Assembly: GCF_000092425.1 (NCBI RefSeq)
Contig: NC_014221.1
Span: 935,001-999,000, forward strand
Reading direction: 5' to 3'
Source: Truepera radiovictrix DSM 17093
Lineage (GTDB): Bacteria; Deinococcota; Deinococci; Deinococcales; Trueperaceae
Length of the DNA stretch: 64,000 nt
Shown: piece by piece, positions 41,513-50,930 of the stretch
Position numbering within the stretch: the first letter of the stretch is position 1
How the letters are laid out: each line of letters begins with the position of its first letter
The notes under the pieces: generated by a model
What the model saw: only the letters and a program-made list of their open reading frames with translations
What the model was told of the DNA's origin: nothing
Databases searched by the model: none
Program-made: the position numbers and the translations under genes

Positions 41513-42952
41513 CTACAGCAGCAGCGTCTGGCCCCGCGCGACCTCTTGGGGCAGGTCGCGCTGCGCGAGCTCCTCGGCTGAAAGGGCGGTGAGGGGGGAG
41601 ATCTCGATCACCGCATCGACCGCGCCCGTTTCGGTGCGGGGCACCCGCACCCCCTGGCGCTCGAGCCACCTCGCCGCGCGCTCGATCTGCAGCTTCTGGC
41701 TCGTCTCGGGGGAGTCGGGCCCCTCGGCGTTTTTGATGGGGGCGAACTCCTCGACCCGGTCGGTCTCCAAGATGATGCTGTGACGCGCGAGCGGCAAGGC
41801 GTCGAAGATAAAGCGCTCGAGCTTGACCGCGTTGGGCGCCTCCGGGTAGACGTACTCCCCCGTGTAGGGGTCGATGTGCGGTACCGCCTTCTCGGCGCGG
41901 TGAAAGGGGAGCTCGAGCCGGTCGCCCTTGCCTTCGGTAAGGCGCCGCACGAAGTCGACGGCGATCACGTGGATGGCGATCGAACCGGCGCCAAACTTGA
42001 GGTGGCCCGCTTCGTCGCGCGCGTGGGCGAGCGCGTCGGGCATGTCCGAGTACTCGATGACGCAGAGTTTGCCCCCCGCTTTGCAGAAGTTGCCGACCCG
42101 CTCCTTGGGGCTCGCTTTGCGCAGCATCTTTGAGGAGATCTCCGAGCCCTCGAGGTCGTGCAGGCCGATAAACAGGGGGTCGATACAGCGCACGTTGGGG
42201 TTGTCGACCTGAAAGTACGAGATGTGCCGAACCCCGCGCGCGACCATCTCGGCGAGCGCGCCGCTCGCCTCGAGGGCGCTCAGGGCGCCGCCGTGACCGT
42301 TGGGGTTAAGCGCCAACTCGCCCTTGTCGGCCAGCAGGAGCTTGCCGTCAAAGCCGATGCTCGGCATCATCCCCTGCGAGAAGAGCTTGACGTTCTCCCG
42401 CCCCAGGCCGAAGTAGTCGTGCGCTTCGAAAAAGTCCTGCGTCACGGCGTGGTTGGTGGTGCTCGTCATCACGTACCAGGGGAGCACCTGGCCAAAGAGG
42501 TCGGCGGTGCGCAGCAGCTGCTCGGCGAAAAGCTGAAAGAGCGGTTTGCGGGAGACCGGGGTAGCCGGAAAGGTCCCTTTGGGGTCGTCCCAGCCGAGGC
42601 GCGTCCCCTGCCCCCCGGCGACGGTAAAAGCGGCTACCGCCCCCTCACGAATGAGCTGCGCCCCGCGCTCGCGCGCGCGGGCGTAGCGCGCCACGAGTTC
42701 GCCTTTGGGCGTAACGGGGTAGTACGGCGCCGGTTCAATCGGCTCGGGGGCGCTCAGGTTGGGTTTGTTGCGGACGTAGGCCTCGATGAGTTCATCCAGG
42801 TACGCCCAGTCGAGCTGCTGCAGCTGCGCCACGAGGCGCTCGCGCTGCGGCGCGGACAGTTGGTCGTAAAAGCGCAGAAGGTGGGCCTGCCCGTGCGCTT
42901 CCAACGTCTGTAGTAGCTGCGCGTGCCCGACGATCGGAACGGTTTCACTCAT
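41513..42952 (-). CDS. UDP-sugar (UDP-N-acetylglucosamine-type) pyrophosphorylase
   Basis: The 479-residue protein belongs to the UDPGP type 1 family. VAGGQGTRLGWDDPKGTFPA (about 110-130) is the nucleotide-binding loop; SIGFDGKLLLADKGELALNP, NPNGHGG, VDNPNVRCIDP and FGAGSIAIHVI are further conserved blocks. It resembles eukaryotic UAP enzymes rather than bacterial GlmU, and makes UDP-sugars from sugar-1-phosphate and UTP. ATG 42952 is preceded by GAGGAAGAG; an upstream in-frame start at 43105 lacks homology. TAAACT on the minus strand near 43143-43138 is a possible -10 box. Confidence 0.88.
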   Translation of the reverse strand: MSETVPIVGHAQLLQTLEAHGQAHLLRFYDQLSAPQRERLVAQLQQLDWAYLDELIEAYVRNKPNLSAPEPIEPAPYYPVTPKGELVARYARARERGAQLIREGAVAAFTVAGGQGTRLGWDDPKGTFPATPVSRKPLFQLFAEQLLRTADLFGQVLPWYVMTSTTNHAVTQDFFEAHDYFGLGRENVKLFSQGMMPSIGFDGKLLLADKGELALNPNGHGGALSALEASGALAEMVARGVRHISYFQVDNPNVRCIDPLFIGLHDLEGSEISSKMLRKASPKERVGNFCKAGGKLCVIEYSDMPDALAHARDEAGHLKFGAGSIAIHVIAVDFVRRLTEGKGDRLELPFHRAEKAVPHIDPYTGEYVYPEAPNAVKLERFIFDALPLARHSIILETDRVEEFAPIKNAEGPDSPETSQKLQIERAARWLERQGVRVPRTETGAVDAVIEISPLTALSAEELAQRDLPQEVARGQTLLL

Positions 42953-43175
42953 ACTCTTCCTCGGTTTCTGCGGGTTGCGACGCCCCTGGGTGCGCCCCGC
43001 GTGGCCCTCGTTACGCCTCATGGGCGCGCTCATCGGTGCGCGTCCGGCGAGGTGGCTGCGCGCGCTTTGAGGCTGCGGTGACGCCCATCGCCGCGAGCTG
43101 CACACCGCCCGTGAAGGCCGCGCAGCCTTAGTCGGGGTAGTTTAACGCATCGCACCGCCCTAACGATGTGCGTTT

Positions 43176-43260
43176 AGCGGCCCCTGGGGTACACGGACGC
43201 GTGTTGAGGCTGGCGATCTCGGCCACGGGCGTCATGAGCGGCCCCTGGGGTACACGGACG
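43176..43260. repeat. Pair of 24-bp direct repeats with internal palindromes
   Basis: The 24-bp unit beginning AGCGGCCCCTGGGGTACACG occurs identically at 43176-43199 and 43237-43260, 61 bp apart. Each copy is followed by bases that complete an inverted ACACG...CGTGT. It lies in the 525-nt gap between the pyrophosphorylase gene and mqnE. An operator pair or a repeat family is possible. Confidence 0.7.
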
Positions 43261-43466
43261 TGTGACGTGCGGTTGGCGGGTGCTGCGCCCCAACCTGAGC
43301 GCGCCGGCTGAGGCGGTCCTTGGTGAGGTCGCTAGGGCAGGTACCGGTGAGGTGGGCGCGATCACGGTTGGTTTTGGTCAAGCGGTAGCAAGACGACGCG
43401 CAAAAGGTCGGAGGAGACGCCTTGTGAAGGGTTTTGCAAGCTTCGGCCGCGCGTCCCGCGGGGCGC

Positions 43467-43472
43467 TACAAT
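43467..43472 (+). promoter_or_regulatory. -10 box for leaderless mqnE
   Basis: TACAAT ends 5 nt before the ATG at 43478; there is no Shine-Dalgarno, so the transcript likely starts at the initiation codon. Confidence 0.6.
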
Positions 43473-43477
43473 AGGGC

Positions 43478-44614
43478 ATGACGACCGTTCTCGTAGCTCC
43501 CGAGCGTCCGCTACACGTCCGCGACCCCGCGCTCGTCGCGGTCGCCGACAAGGTTCTAAGCGGCCAGCGGCTGTCGTTCGATGAGGGGATGCTGCTCTAC
43601 CGTACCCCCGACTTGCCGACCGTCGCCCGCCTGGCCGACCTCGTGCGGGAGCGCTTGGTCGGTAACAAAGCCTACTTCGTCCACTCGCTGCGGCTCTCGC
43701 AGACCAACATCTGCTACGTCGGTTGCACCTTCTGCGGCTTTCAGCGCCGCTTCGGCGAGGAGGGCGTGTGGGACATGGAGCTCCCCGACGTCTGGGCGTA
43801 CGTCGAGAAGCACCACCACCCCGACTTGACCGAGATCCACATCGCCTCGGGGCACCACCCGAAACGCCCCTTTTCGTACTACCTCGAGCTGGTGCGCGGC
43901 CTCACCGAACGCGGCTACCAGGTCAAAGCCTGGACGGCGGCCGAGATCCACCACTTCACCAAGATCACCCGGCCGCGCCTCAGCTACCGCGAGGTTTTAA
44001 GCGAGCTCCAGGCGGCGGGGCTCGTCGCGCTGCCGGGGGGCGGCGCGGAGATCTTCGCCGAACGGGTGCGTCGGCGGATCGCCCGCGCCAAAGTCACCGC
44101 CGAGGGGTGGCTCGAGGTCCACCGCACCGCGCACGAGTTGGGCCTGCCGACAAACGCCACCATGCTCTACGGACACATCGAGACCCTTGAGGAGCGGCTC
44201 GACCACATGCTGCGGCTGCGCGCCCTGCAGGACGCGACGGGTGGGTTCAAGTCGTTTATCCCGCTCGCCTTTCAACCCGACAACAACGCGCTCGCGCGCG
44301 AACTCAACAAGTCGGAGTTTACGACTGGCCTCGACGACCTGCGCAACTTGGCCGTCGCGCGGCTGATGCTCGACAACGTGCCCCACATCAAGGGCTACTG
44401 GATCATGATCACCCCCGAGCTCACCCAGGTGACGCTCTCGGCGGGCGTCTCGGACGTCGACGGGACCATTAAAGACGAGCGCATCGCCCACGCTTCGGGG
44501 GCGGTGACCGACAAGGGGATGAGCGAGGTGCAGCTCGTGCGGCTGATTCGCGACGCGGGCCGCGTGCCGGTGCGGCGCGACGCGCTCTACAACGAGCTCA
44601 AGGTGTTCGCGTGA
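43478..44614 (+). CDS. mqnE: Aminofutalosine synthase
   Basis: The 378-residue radical SAM enzyme has the CxxxCxxC cluster motif at Cys79, Cys83, Cys86 (NICYVGCTFCGFQRRFGEE). TEIHIASGHHP, GGGAEIF, TNATMLYGHIET and KSFIPLAFQPDNN are MqnE-type blocks. It joins the enolpyruvyl benzoate made by MqnA with SAM to give aminofutalosine in the alternative menaquinone pathway typical of Thermus and Deinococcus. mqnA overlaps its stop (GTGA), so the first two pathway steps are encoded together. Confidence 0.94.
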   Translation: MTTVLVAPERPLHVRDPALVAVADKVLSGQRLSFDEGMLLYRTPDLPTVARLADLVRERLVGNKAYFVHSLRLSQTNICYVGCTFCGFQRRFGEEGVWDMELPDVWAYVEKHHHPDLTEIHIASGHHPKRPFSYYLELVRGLTERGYQVKAWTAAEIHHFTKITRPRLSYREVLSELQAAGLVALPGGGAEIFAERVRRRIARAKVTAEGWLEVHRTAHELGLPTNATMLYGHIETLEERLDHMLRLRALQDATGGFKSFIPLAFQPDNNALARELNKSEFTTGLDDLRNLAVARLMLDNVPHIKGYWIMITPELTQVTLSAGVSDVDGTIKDERIAHASGAVTDKGMSEVQLVRLIRDAGRVPVRRDALYNELKVFA

Positions 44615-45459
44615 GGCCTACCCCCGTCGGCGCGCCCGCCCGGTGCGGCGCGCGCCGCACCGAACGCTTGGGCGTCGTCGCCTACACGAACGTCGCGCCG
44701 CTACACTGGGGGCTGGCGCCCGGGCCGGGGCTGCGCTTCGTGCGCGGCGTACCCACCGAGCTCAACCGCCAGCTCCTCGCGGGTGAGATCGACCTGACGC
44801 TTATCTCGTCGGTCGAGTTCGTGCGCCACCGCGACCGCCTGCGGGCGCTGCCCGACTTTTCCGTCGCCACCTTGGGGCCGGTTTACAGCGTGACGCTCTT
44901 TCACTGGCGGCCGTGGGAGGCGCTCTCGGGGGCGCGCGTCGCGCTCTCCACCGATTCGGCGACCAGCGTCGCGCTCCTTAAGGTGCTGCTGCGCGCCGCG
45001 GGGCTCCGCGCGACCTTCGTCCCCATGGCGCCCGACCTGGACGTCATGCTGGGGCGCTGCGACGCGGCCCTGCTGATCGGCGACGTCGCGCTCCGCGAGG
45101 CCGTCGCCCGCCGCCCCTTGGGCGGCAAAACGCCCCTGATGACCGACCTGGGCGCGGCCTGGTACGCGCTCACCAAGCTGCCCTTTACCTTCGCCGTGTG
45201 GGCGTCCCTCGAGAACCGCCCCCCCTCGGAGCGGCTGGTCGCCGAGCTGCGCGCGGCGCGCGAGGCGGGGCTCGGCCAGCTCGGCGCGGTCGCGCGCGCC
45301 GAGGCCGAGAAGCTGGGGCTCTCGCCCAGCGTGGTGCAGCGCTACCTCGGCAACTTCCGCTACTACTTAGAGACGCCCGACCGCGACGGGCTCTTGGCCT
45401 TCGCCGAACGGGTGGCGCCGGGGATTCGCGCGAGCGAGCTGAAGTTTTGGGCGCTGTAG
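44611..45459 (+). CDS. mqnA: Chorismate dehydratase
   Basis: The 282-residue protein has the MqnA periplasmic-binding-protein-like fold: LGVVAYTNVAPLHWGL near the N-terminus, PTELNRQLLAGEIDLTLISS, VYSVTLFHWRP, VALSTDSATSVALLKVLL and LIGDVALRE. It converts chorismate to 3-[(1-carboxyvinyl)oxy]benzoate. There are about 18 extra residues before the homologous start, rich in Arg, so initiation could be later, although GTG 44611 overlapping the mqnE stop is persuasive. Confidence 0.92.
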   Translation: MRPTPVGAPARCGARRTERLGVVAYTNVAPLHWGLAPGPGLRFVRGVPTELNRQLLAGEIDLTLISSVEFVRHRDRLRALPDFSVATLGPVYSVTLFHWRPWEALSGARVALSTDSATSVALLKVLLRAAGLRATFVPMAPDLDVMLGRCDAALLIGDVALREAVARRPLGGKTPLMTDLGAAWYALTKLPFTFAVWASLENRPPSERLVAELRAAREAGLGQLGAVARAEAEKLGLSPSVVQRYLGNFRYYLETPDRDGLLAFAERVAPGIRASELKFWAL

Positions 45460-46154
45460 CGTCCCTCGGGGAGCTGCGGGGGTTTCTCGACGAGTTGCTC
45501 CTGGCAGACCGCTTCGCGGGCGATCAGAACGGCCCTTTCGCGCACTACCGCGCGGACGCGCCCGTGGCGCGGCTCGGCGTGGCGCTCGAGCCCAAGGGTG
45601 AGCTCGCGGCGTGGGCGCATCGGGAGCGCCTAGACGCCCTCGTGCTGCACCGCCCATGGGGTTTCGCGGGTGACCTCCCCGTGCTGGCCTACCACGGTGC
45701 CTTCGACGAGCGCCTGACGACGGGCTTTAACCCGAACCTAGCGGCGGCGCTCGCGCTTTGTGAGCCCGCGGTGCTCGGTTACAAGGAGGGCCGACCCTTG
45801 GGGATGATTGGCGACGTGCCGAGCGTGACCTGGGAGGCGTTTCGCGCGCGGGTCGCGGCGCTCTTTGGTGGCCTGGAGGGGGTCTACGGCGCCCCTGCGG
45901 GGGACGTCTCCAGGGTCTGCGTCGTCGGGGCGATGCGGCCGCCGCTCGTGTACGAGGCCGCCGAGCGGGGGGCGCAGGTCTACCTCACGGGGCAGTACCG
46001 ACGCGGGGCGGCGCGCGCGGTTCTCGAGACGGGGCTCGCGGTCCTTGAGCTCGGCCACGCGCGGAGCGAGCGGTGGGGGCTCGGGGTGTTGGCGGCACTC
46101 CTGCGGGAGGCATTTCCCGACCTGAGCGTCTCCCTGTACGCGGCCGAGCGTTAG
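45447..46154 (+). CDS. Nif3-like dinuclear metal centre protein
   Basis: The frame gives about 235 residues from TTG 45447, overlapping the mqnA end. Nif3 features seen are LGVALEPKGELAAWA, DALVLHRPWGFAGDLPV, TGFNPNLAAALAL, VYLTGQYRRGAARAVLETG and AVLELGHARSERWGLGVLA (late His and Glu metal ligands). Nif3/YbgI proteins bind two metals in a hexamer; their reaction is unsettled. The start is uncertain, with no clear ribosome-binding site, and coupling to mqnA is likely. Confidence 0.78.
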   Translation: MGAVASLGELRGFLDELLLADRFAGDQNGPFAHYRADAPVARLGVALEPKGELAAWAHRERLDALVLHRPWGFAGDLPVLAYHGAFDERLTTGFNPNLAAALALCEPAVLGYKEGRPLGMIGDVPSVTWEAFRARVAALFGGLEGVYGAPAGDVSRVCVVGAMRPPLVYEAAERGAQVYLTGQYRRGAARAVLETGLAVLELGHARSERWGLGVLAALLREAFPDLSVSLYAAER

Positions 46155-46213
46155 CGGCGGCGCTTGAAGCGGGTGCGACGGGGCGGGGGGCCACGCGGGC
46201 GTAGACTCGCCCT

Positions 46214-46765
46214 ATGACCCACGTCCCTCACCGCGACACTGCCACCCTAGCGGGCGGCTGCTTCTGGTGCCTCGAGGCCGTCTATCAGCTCCTGCCCGGC
46301 GTCGAGCGCGTCGTCTCCGGCTACATGGGCGGCCACACCGAAAACCCCAGCTACGAAGAGGTCTGCACCGGCCGCACCGGCCACGCCGAGGTCGTGCAGC
46401 TGACCTTCGACCCACAGCGGGTCTCCTACGAGGACCTCTTGGGCGTCTTTTTCAGCATCCACGACCCCACGACCCTCAACCGCCAGGGGGCGGACGTCGG
46501 CACGCAGTACCGCTCGGCGATCTTCTACCACTCACAGGCGCAGCGCGAGGCGGCCGAAAAGCTCATCGCCGAGCTCGAGCGCGAGGGCGTCTGGAGGGGC
46601 ATCGTCACCGAAGTCGTACCCGCGGGGACCTTTTACGAAGCCGAGCCCTACCACCAGAACTACTACCGCAACCACCCCTACCAGCCCTACTGCGTGGCGG
46701 TGGTGGCGCCCAAGGTGGCGAAGTTTCGCAAGTCCTACCTGAGCAAGCTGCAAAACGCTTCCTAA
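46214..46765 (+). CDS. msrA: Peptide methionine-(S)-S-oxide reductase
   Basis: The 183-residue enzyme has the catalytic motif [17 protein letters not shown] (catalytic Cys at about residue 16), [51 protein letters not shown] and the C-terminal [10 protein letters not shown]. It repairs oxidised methionine in proteins. ATG 46214 is 6 nt after TAGACT, suggesting a leaderless transcript. No msrB is adjacent. Confidence 0.95.
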   Translation: MTHVPHRDTATLAGGCFWCLEAVYQLLPGVERVVSGYMGGHTENPSYEEVCTGRTGHAEVVQLTFDPQRVSYEDLLGVFFSIHDPTTLNRQGADVGTQYRSAIFYHSQAQREAAEKLIAELEREGVWRGIVTEVVPAGTFYEAEPYHQNYYRNHPYQPYCVAVVAPKVAKFRKSYLSKLQNAS

Positions 46766-46787
46766 CGCTTCGGCGGTGGGTACCCCT

Positions 46788-48356
46788 TTAGTGCTGGCTC
46801 TGCGTCGCGCTCTCGGGTGGCAGCGTCGGTTCGCCCCCCTCGCGCGCGTCCCCCTCCTCCGTAAAGCTCAGCCCCTTAAGGAGCGCGCCGGAGCGCACGC
46901 GCTCGCGGAGCCGCTCGAGCTCGGGTCTAAAGTAGCGGTCCCCCAGGAGCGGCGGCGCGACCTCGCGGATGCGTGCCCTCGCCGCCTGCACCCCCGCGCC
47001 CGGCTCGAGGGGCTGGAACTCGAGCGCCTGCGCCGCGCAGAGCAGCTCAATCGTGAGGACCGTAAAGGCGTTCTCGAGGACCGTGCGAAGCTTGCGCGCG
47101 GCGTGCGCCCCCATCGACACGTGGTCCTCCTGGTTGGCGCTCGTGGGGATCGAGTCGACCGAAGCGGGGTGCGCGAGCACCTTGTTCTCGCTCACCAGGG
47201 CGGCGGCGGTGTACTGGGCGATCATCAGGCCGCTGTTTAGTCCCCCCTCCGGCGTGAGAAAGGCCGGCAGCCCCGAGAGCGCCGGGTTGAGGAGCTGCTC
47301 GCAGCGCCGTTCGCTCACCGAGGCGAGTTCGGCGACCGCGACCGCGAGCGCGTCGGCGGTCAAGGCCAAGGGTTGGCCGTGAAAGTTGCCGCCCGAGACG
47401 ACCTCGCCGGTCTCGGGCAGTAGGAGCGGGTTGTCGGTCACCGAGGCGAACTCGGTCGCGAGCACGCGCTCGGCGTGCGCCAGCACGTCCGCCGAGGCGC
47501 CGTGGATCTGCGGCACCGCGCGCAGGCTGTAGGCGTCCTGGACGCGGCCGCAGTGGGCGTGCGAGGGGGCGATCTGGCTGCCCCGCAGGTGCGCGCGCAC
47601 CTCCGCTGCCACGCTGAGCGCGCCCGGGTGCGGGCGCAGCCGCACGAGGTCGTCGCGGAAGGGCCGGTGACTGCCGCGCATCGCCTCGACCGTCATGGCG
47701 GCCGCTAGGTTGGCGGTTTTGAGCAGGAGGCGGGCGTCGAGCACGCTGAGAGCGAGCAGGCTCCCCATAAGCTGGGTGCCGTTAATCAGCGCCAGACCCT
47801 CTTTGGCCGCCAACGTGAGCGGCTCATGCCCGAGTGCGCGCAGCACCTCGGCGGCGGGCTGCACGCGGCCCTCGTGTTCGATCTCGCCGAGGCCAATAAG
47901 CGCGAGCGCGAGGTGCGCCAAAGGGGCGAGGTCGCCCGAGGCGCCCACCGAACCCCCTTCGGGGATCACCGGGTGCGCGCCCGCGTTGAGCAGCTCGAGC
48001 AGGCGCTCGACGACGGTGACGCGCACGCCGGAGTGCCCGAGCGCGAGCGACTGCGCGCGCAGGAGCATGATGCCGCGCACCACCTCGGTGGGCAGGGGCG
48101 CGCCCACCCCGACCGCGTGCGAGACGATAAGGTTGTGCTGCAGCTGCGTAAGCTGCGCTTGGTCCACGCGGACGGTGGCGAACTTGCCGAAACCGGTGTT
48201 GATGCCGTAGACCGCCTCCTGCCCCGCTATGATGCGCTCGACGAGGCTGCGGGCGCGCGCCAGCCGTGCGCGCGCGGCGTCCGCGAGGGTGACGCGTTCA
48301 CGGCCGCGCACGACGGCGGCGAAGCTTTCCAAGTCCAAGGTGGTGTCTAGTACCAC
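46788..48356 (-). CDS. hutH: Histidine ammonia-lyase
   Basis: The 522-residue enzyme contains the MIO-forming triad Ala-Ser-Gly at 139-141 in [16 protein letters not shown], the N-terminal [11 protein letters not shown] and the later [18 protein letters not shown]-like stretch ([20 protein letters not shown]). It deaminates L-histidine to urocanate, the first step of histidine catabolism. GTG 48356 follows AAAGGA. It is the last gene of the hutU-hutG-hutI-yjiH-hutH run. Confidence 0.96.
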   Translation of the reverse strand: MVLDTTLDLESFAAVVRGRERVTLADAARARLARARSLVERIIAGQEAVYGINTGFGKFATVRVDQAQLTQLQHNLIVSHAVGVGAPLPTEVVRGIMLLRAQSLALGHSGVRVTVVERLLELLNAGAHPVIPEGGSVGASGDLAPLAHLALALIGLGEIEHEGRVQPAAEVLRALGHEPLTLAAKEGLALINGTQLMGSLLALSVLDARLLLKTANLAAAMTVEAMRGSHRPFRDDLVRLRPHPGALSVAAEVRAHLRGSQIAPSHAHCGRVQDAYSLRAVPQIHGASADVLAHAERVLATEFASVTDNPLLLPETGEVVSGGNFHGQPLALTADALAVAVAELASVSERRCEQLLNPALSGLPAFLTPEGGLNSGLMIAQYTAAALVSENKVLAHPASVDSIPTSANQEDHVSMGAHAARKLRTVLENAFTVLTIELLCAAQALEFQPLEPGAGVQAARARIREVAPPLLGDRYFRPELERLRERVRSGALLKGLSFTEEGDAREGGEPTLPPESATQSQH

Positions 48357-48380
48357 GGGGTTCCTTTGGGTGTTTAGCGT

Positions 48381-49709
48381 TTAGGCCAGCCAGCCGAGGG
48401 CGACGAGCGCGCGGTAGACGAGGCCCGTGAGGACGATGGTGAGAGCGGTGCGCAAAAGCCAGACGGTGAGCAATCTACCGACACCGATGGGGATTTTGGT
48501 GGCTAGGATGCACGGCACGCTCCCCGAGAAGAAGATAACGCTACTTACGCAGGTGACAGCAGCGAGGTAGCGAACGGGTAAAACTGCTTCCTGAAGCAGC
48601 GCTGCGGGCAGAAACATCTCGGCAAGCCCAGAAGCGAGCGCGCCACTATGCTCGGTTGCTTCCGGTATGCCTGAGAGAAGTAAAAAGGGCCAGAGAAGAA
48701 GCCCTACGACATCGAACACGGGGGTGTACTGCGACAGCACGAGTCCCAAAAACCCAATAGCCAGGATGGACGGTGCGACGACTGATGCCATGGCGAGCCC
48801 GTCGCGTAGGTTGCTGAGAAGCATCTGACCTAGCGAGGGCTGTGTCTGTATGGCACGTGTGCCTGCGACAAGGGCTTGTGCGAAACGGTTGCGTCGTTCA
48901 GGCGGTTCCTGAAAGACAGGCTTACGGTTGTCGAGCCCAGCGATAGGAGGTAGGTGAGCCGTGATGGCCGTGACGGCGAAGGTAATCAACATGGTAGACC
49001 AGAAGTAGACGTTCCAGCTCTCCATAAGCCCTAGCGTGCGCGCTACAACCACCATAAAGGTGGCTGAAACGGTCGAGAAACCCGTAGCGATAATGACCGC
49101 CTCGCGCAGCGAGTACTTACCCTCTAGAAAGACGCGGTTGGTGATCAACAGGCCTATCGAGTAGCTTCCGACAAAAGAGGCGACCGCATCGACTGCTGAA
49201 CCACCAGGAGTCCGGAAGAGAGGCCGCATAACTGGCTCCATCAAAACGCCTACGGTTTCCAAAAGTCCAAAGCCGAGGAGGAAGGTCAGTGCAAGCGCCC
49301 CGATGGGGATGAGGATACCCACGACGAGCGCAAGCCGTTCGAAAAGAAAAGGGAGCATGTCGGGTTCTGCTGCCCACCCCGGCGCCAAATCTAGCAAGTA
49401 GAGCACAGCCAGCAGAAGCCCGAACCCTTTAAGGACAGTGAAAATCTTGTCGCTTACGCTCGCCTGGAAGCGGCCATCTCGTAGCGGCGCCGCGACACCC
49501 CACAGCATAAGCAGGACTAGGGCGGTGACGGCGAGCGGCCGCGCTTGCGTGATGAGCAGGGTCGTGAGATGGTCCGGCACGATGGTGTTGCGCCCGTTGA
49601 AGGTGACGGGGACGAAGAAGAGGAAGATTCCGAGAGCGCTGAAGCCAATGAGCTTGGCGAGACTCGTGAGGTCAGGGCGCGTTGGGTCGTGAACGCTGCG
49701 GTCAGACAC
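48381..49709 (-). CDS. YjiH family membrane protein, candidate histidine transporter
   Basis: The 442-residue protein has about ten membrane helices and the nucleoside-recognition/Gate-like pattern of the YjiH family (SFVGSYSIGLLITNRVFLEG, SGIPEATEHSGALASGLAEM). YjiH genes often lie in hut operons, where uptake of histidine or urocanate is proposed. GTG 49709 follows GAGGAGG. Its base composition differs from neighbours: 48661-48720 has 31 G+C of 60, while a hutH stretch (47461-47520) has 47 of 60. This suggests later acquisition of this gene within the operon. Confidence 0.82.
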   Translation of the reverse strand: MSDRSVHDPTRPDLTSLAKLIGFSALGIFLFFVPVTFNGRNTIVPDHLTTLLITQARPLAVTALVLLMLWGVAAPLRDGRFQASVSDKIFTVLKGFGLLLAVLYLLDLAPGWAAEPDMLPFLFERLALVVGILIPIGALALTFLLGFGLLETVGVLMEPVMRPLFRTPGGSAVDAVASFVGSYSIGLLITNRVFLEGKYSLREAVIIATGFSTVSATFMVVVARTLGLMESWNVYFWSTMLITFAVTAITAHLPPIAGLDNRKPVFQEPPERRNRFAQALVAGTRAIQTQPSLGQMLLSNLRDGLAMASVVAPSILAIGFLGLVLSQYTPVFDVVGLLLWPFLLLSGIPEATEHSGALASGLAEMFLPAALLQEAVLPVRYLAAVTCVSSVIFFSGSVPCILATKIPIGVGRLLTVWLLRTALTIVLTGLVYRALVALGWLA

Positions 49710-49733
49710 GAAAACCTCCTCGAAACAAAATCC

Positions 49734-50930
49734 TTAAGGGGTTAGCGCGGTATAGACCTCGCGCACCGGGTTCCTGCCGAGCGTGTAGGGGAGCTCGAGC
49801 CACGCTGGGCCCTCTAGCACCAACAGGTCGGCCCGCTGCCCCGGGGCGAGCGCCCCCCGGTCCGCAAGCCCCAGCGCGTGGGCCGCGTTGACGGTGCACG
49901 CGGTGAGCGCTTCGGCGGGGGTGAGGCGGTTGAGGCGCACGGCCAGAGCCAGCGCGAGCTGCGCGCTAAAGAGCGGGGAGGAGCCGGGGTTGAGGTCGGT
50001 GCCGACGGCGACGCACGCGCCCGCGTCGATGAGCTCTCGGCCGGGGGCGGCGGGGAGCCCTAAGTGCAGCGTCACGCCGGGCAAGAGGGTGGCGACGGTC
50101 TCGGAGGCGGCGAGCGCCGCGATCTGCGCTGGCCCGCTCGCCTCGAGGTGGTCGACGCTTAAAGCCCCGAGTTCGCACGCCAGCTCGACGCCGCCCAGGG
50201 CGTGAAACTGGTCGGCGTGCAGCTTGACCTTGAGCCCCGCGCGCTGCGCCGCTGTGAGGAGCGCGCGCGACTCCTCGACGCTAAAGGCCTCGCGCTCGCA
50301 AAAGACGTCGACCGCCTCGGCGAGCCCCTCGCGGGCGACCTCCGGGATGAGCACCTCGCACACCCCCTGCAGGTACGCCTCGCGCCCCTCGGTGGGGGGG
50401 ACGTGAACGAGGAGCGTCGGGCGCAGCTCGAACGCGGCCCGGAGAGCTCGGATGGCCCGCAGGCTGCGCAGCTCCGCCTCGGGGGTGAGGCCGTAGCCGC
50501 TCTTGACCTCGACCGTCGCCGCGCCGGAGCCCCGCAGCGCTCGCAGCCGCGGCCTGGCGAGCGTGACGAGCGCCTCCACGCGCGCCTCGGCGGTCGCCCG
50601 CACGGTGCTGCGGATGCCGCCGCCGCGCGCGAGCAGCGTCTCGTAGCCCACCCCGGCGGCTCTGGCCTCGAAGTCCGCCAACCGGTCGCCGGCCCAGACC
50701 GCGTGCGTGTGCGGGTCGACGAGCGCGGGCGTCACCGCGCGGCCCCCGAGGTCGCGCACCCGCGCCGCCGCGGGGGCGTCCCGCTCGGGGCCGACCCAGG
50801 CGATGCGCCCGTCGCGGATGAGGAGGGCGGCCCCCTTGAGCACCGTGATCTCGCGCATCGCCGCGCCGCGCTGCGGCCCCGCGCGCGGGGTGGCGAGCTG
50901 CGCGATACCGATCAGGAGCAGTTCAGCCAT
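49734..50930 (-). CDS. hutI: Imidazolonepropionase
   Basis: The 398-residue amidohydrolase has the metal motif PHTHAVWAGDR, GYETLLARGGGIRST, VEVKSGYGLTPEAELRSL and KLHADQFHALGGVELA, with ATGTDLNPGSSP-type (VGTDLNPGSSPLFS) late metal Asp. It opens imidazolonepropionate to formiminoglutamate. ATG 50930 was chosen; the longer frame starts with TTG at 50939. It overlaps the end of hutG by 8 nt. Confidence 0.95.
   Translation of the reverse strand: MAELLLIGIAQLATPRAGPQRGAAMREITVLKGAALLIRDGRIAWVGPERDAPAAARVRDLGGRAVTPALVDPHTHAVWAGDRLADFEARAAGVGYETLLARGGGIRSTVRATAEARVEALVTLARPRLRALRGSGAATVEVKSGYGLTPEAELRSLRAIRALRAAFELRPTLLVHVPPTEGREAYLQGVCEVLIPEVAREGLAEAVDVFCEREAFSVEESRALLTAAQRAGLKVKLHADQFHALGGVELACELGALSVDHLEASGPAQIAALAASETVATLLPGVTLHLGLPAAPGRELIDAGACVAVGTDLNPGSSPLFSAQLALALAVRLNRLTPAEALTACTVNAAHALGLADRGALAPGQRADLLVLEGPAWLELPYTLGRNPVREVYTALTP

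Noticed and set aside
43176-43260. CRISPR array
   Set aside because: There are only two copies of the repeat and no cas genes in the window.
43262-43474. Plus-strand frame of 70 codons before mqnE
   Set aside because: It overlaps the mqnE -10 box and the repeat region; the C-terminal part is Arg-rich shadow composition.
45198-45446. Upstream extension of the Nif3 frame inside mqnA
   Set aside because: It overlaps the well-conserved mqnA coding region and has shadow-frame composition, so the Nif3 start was placed near the mqnA end.
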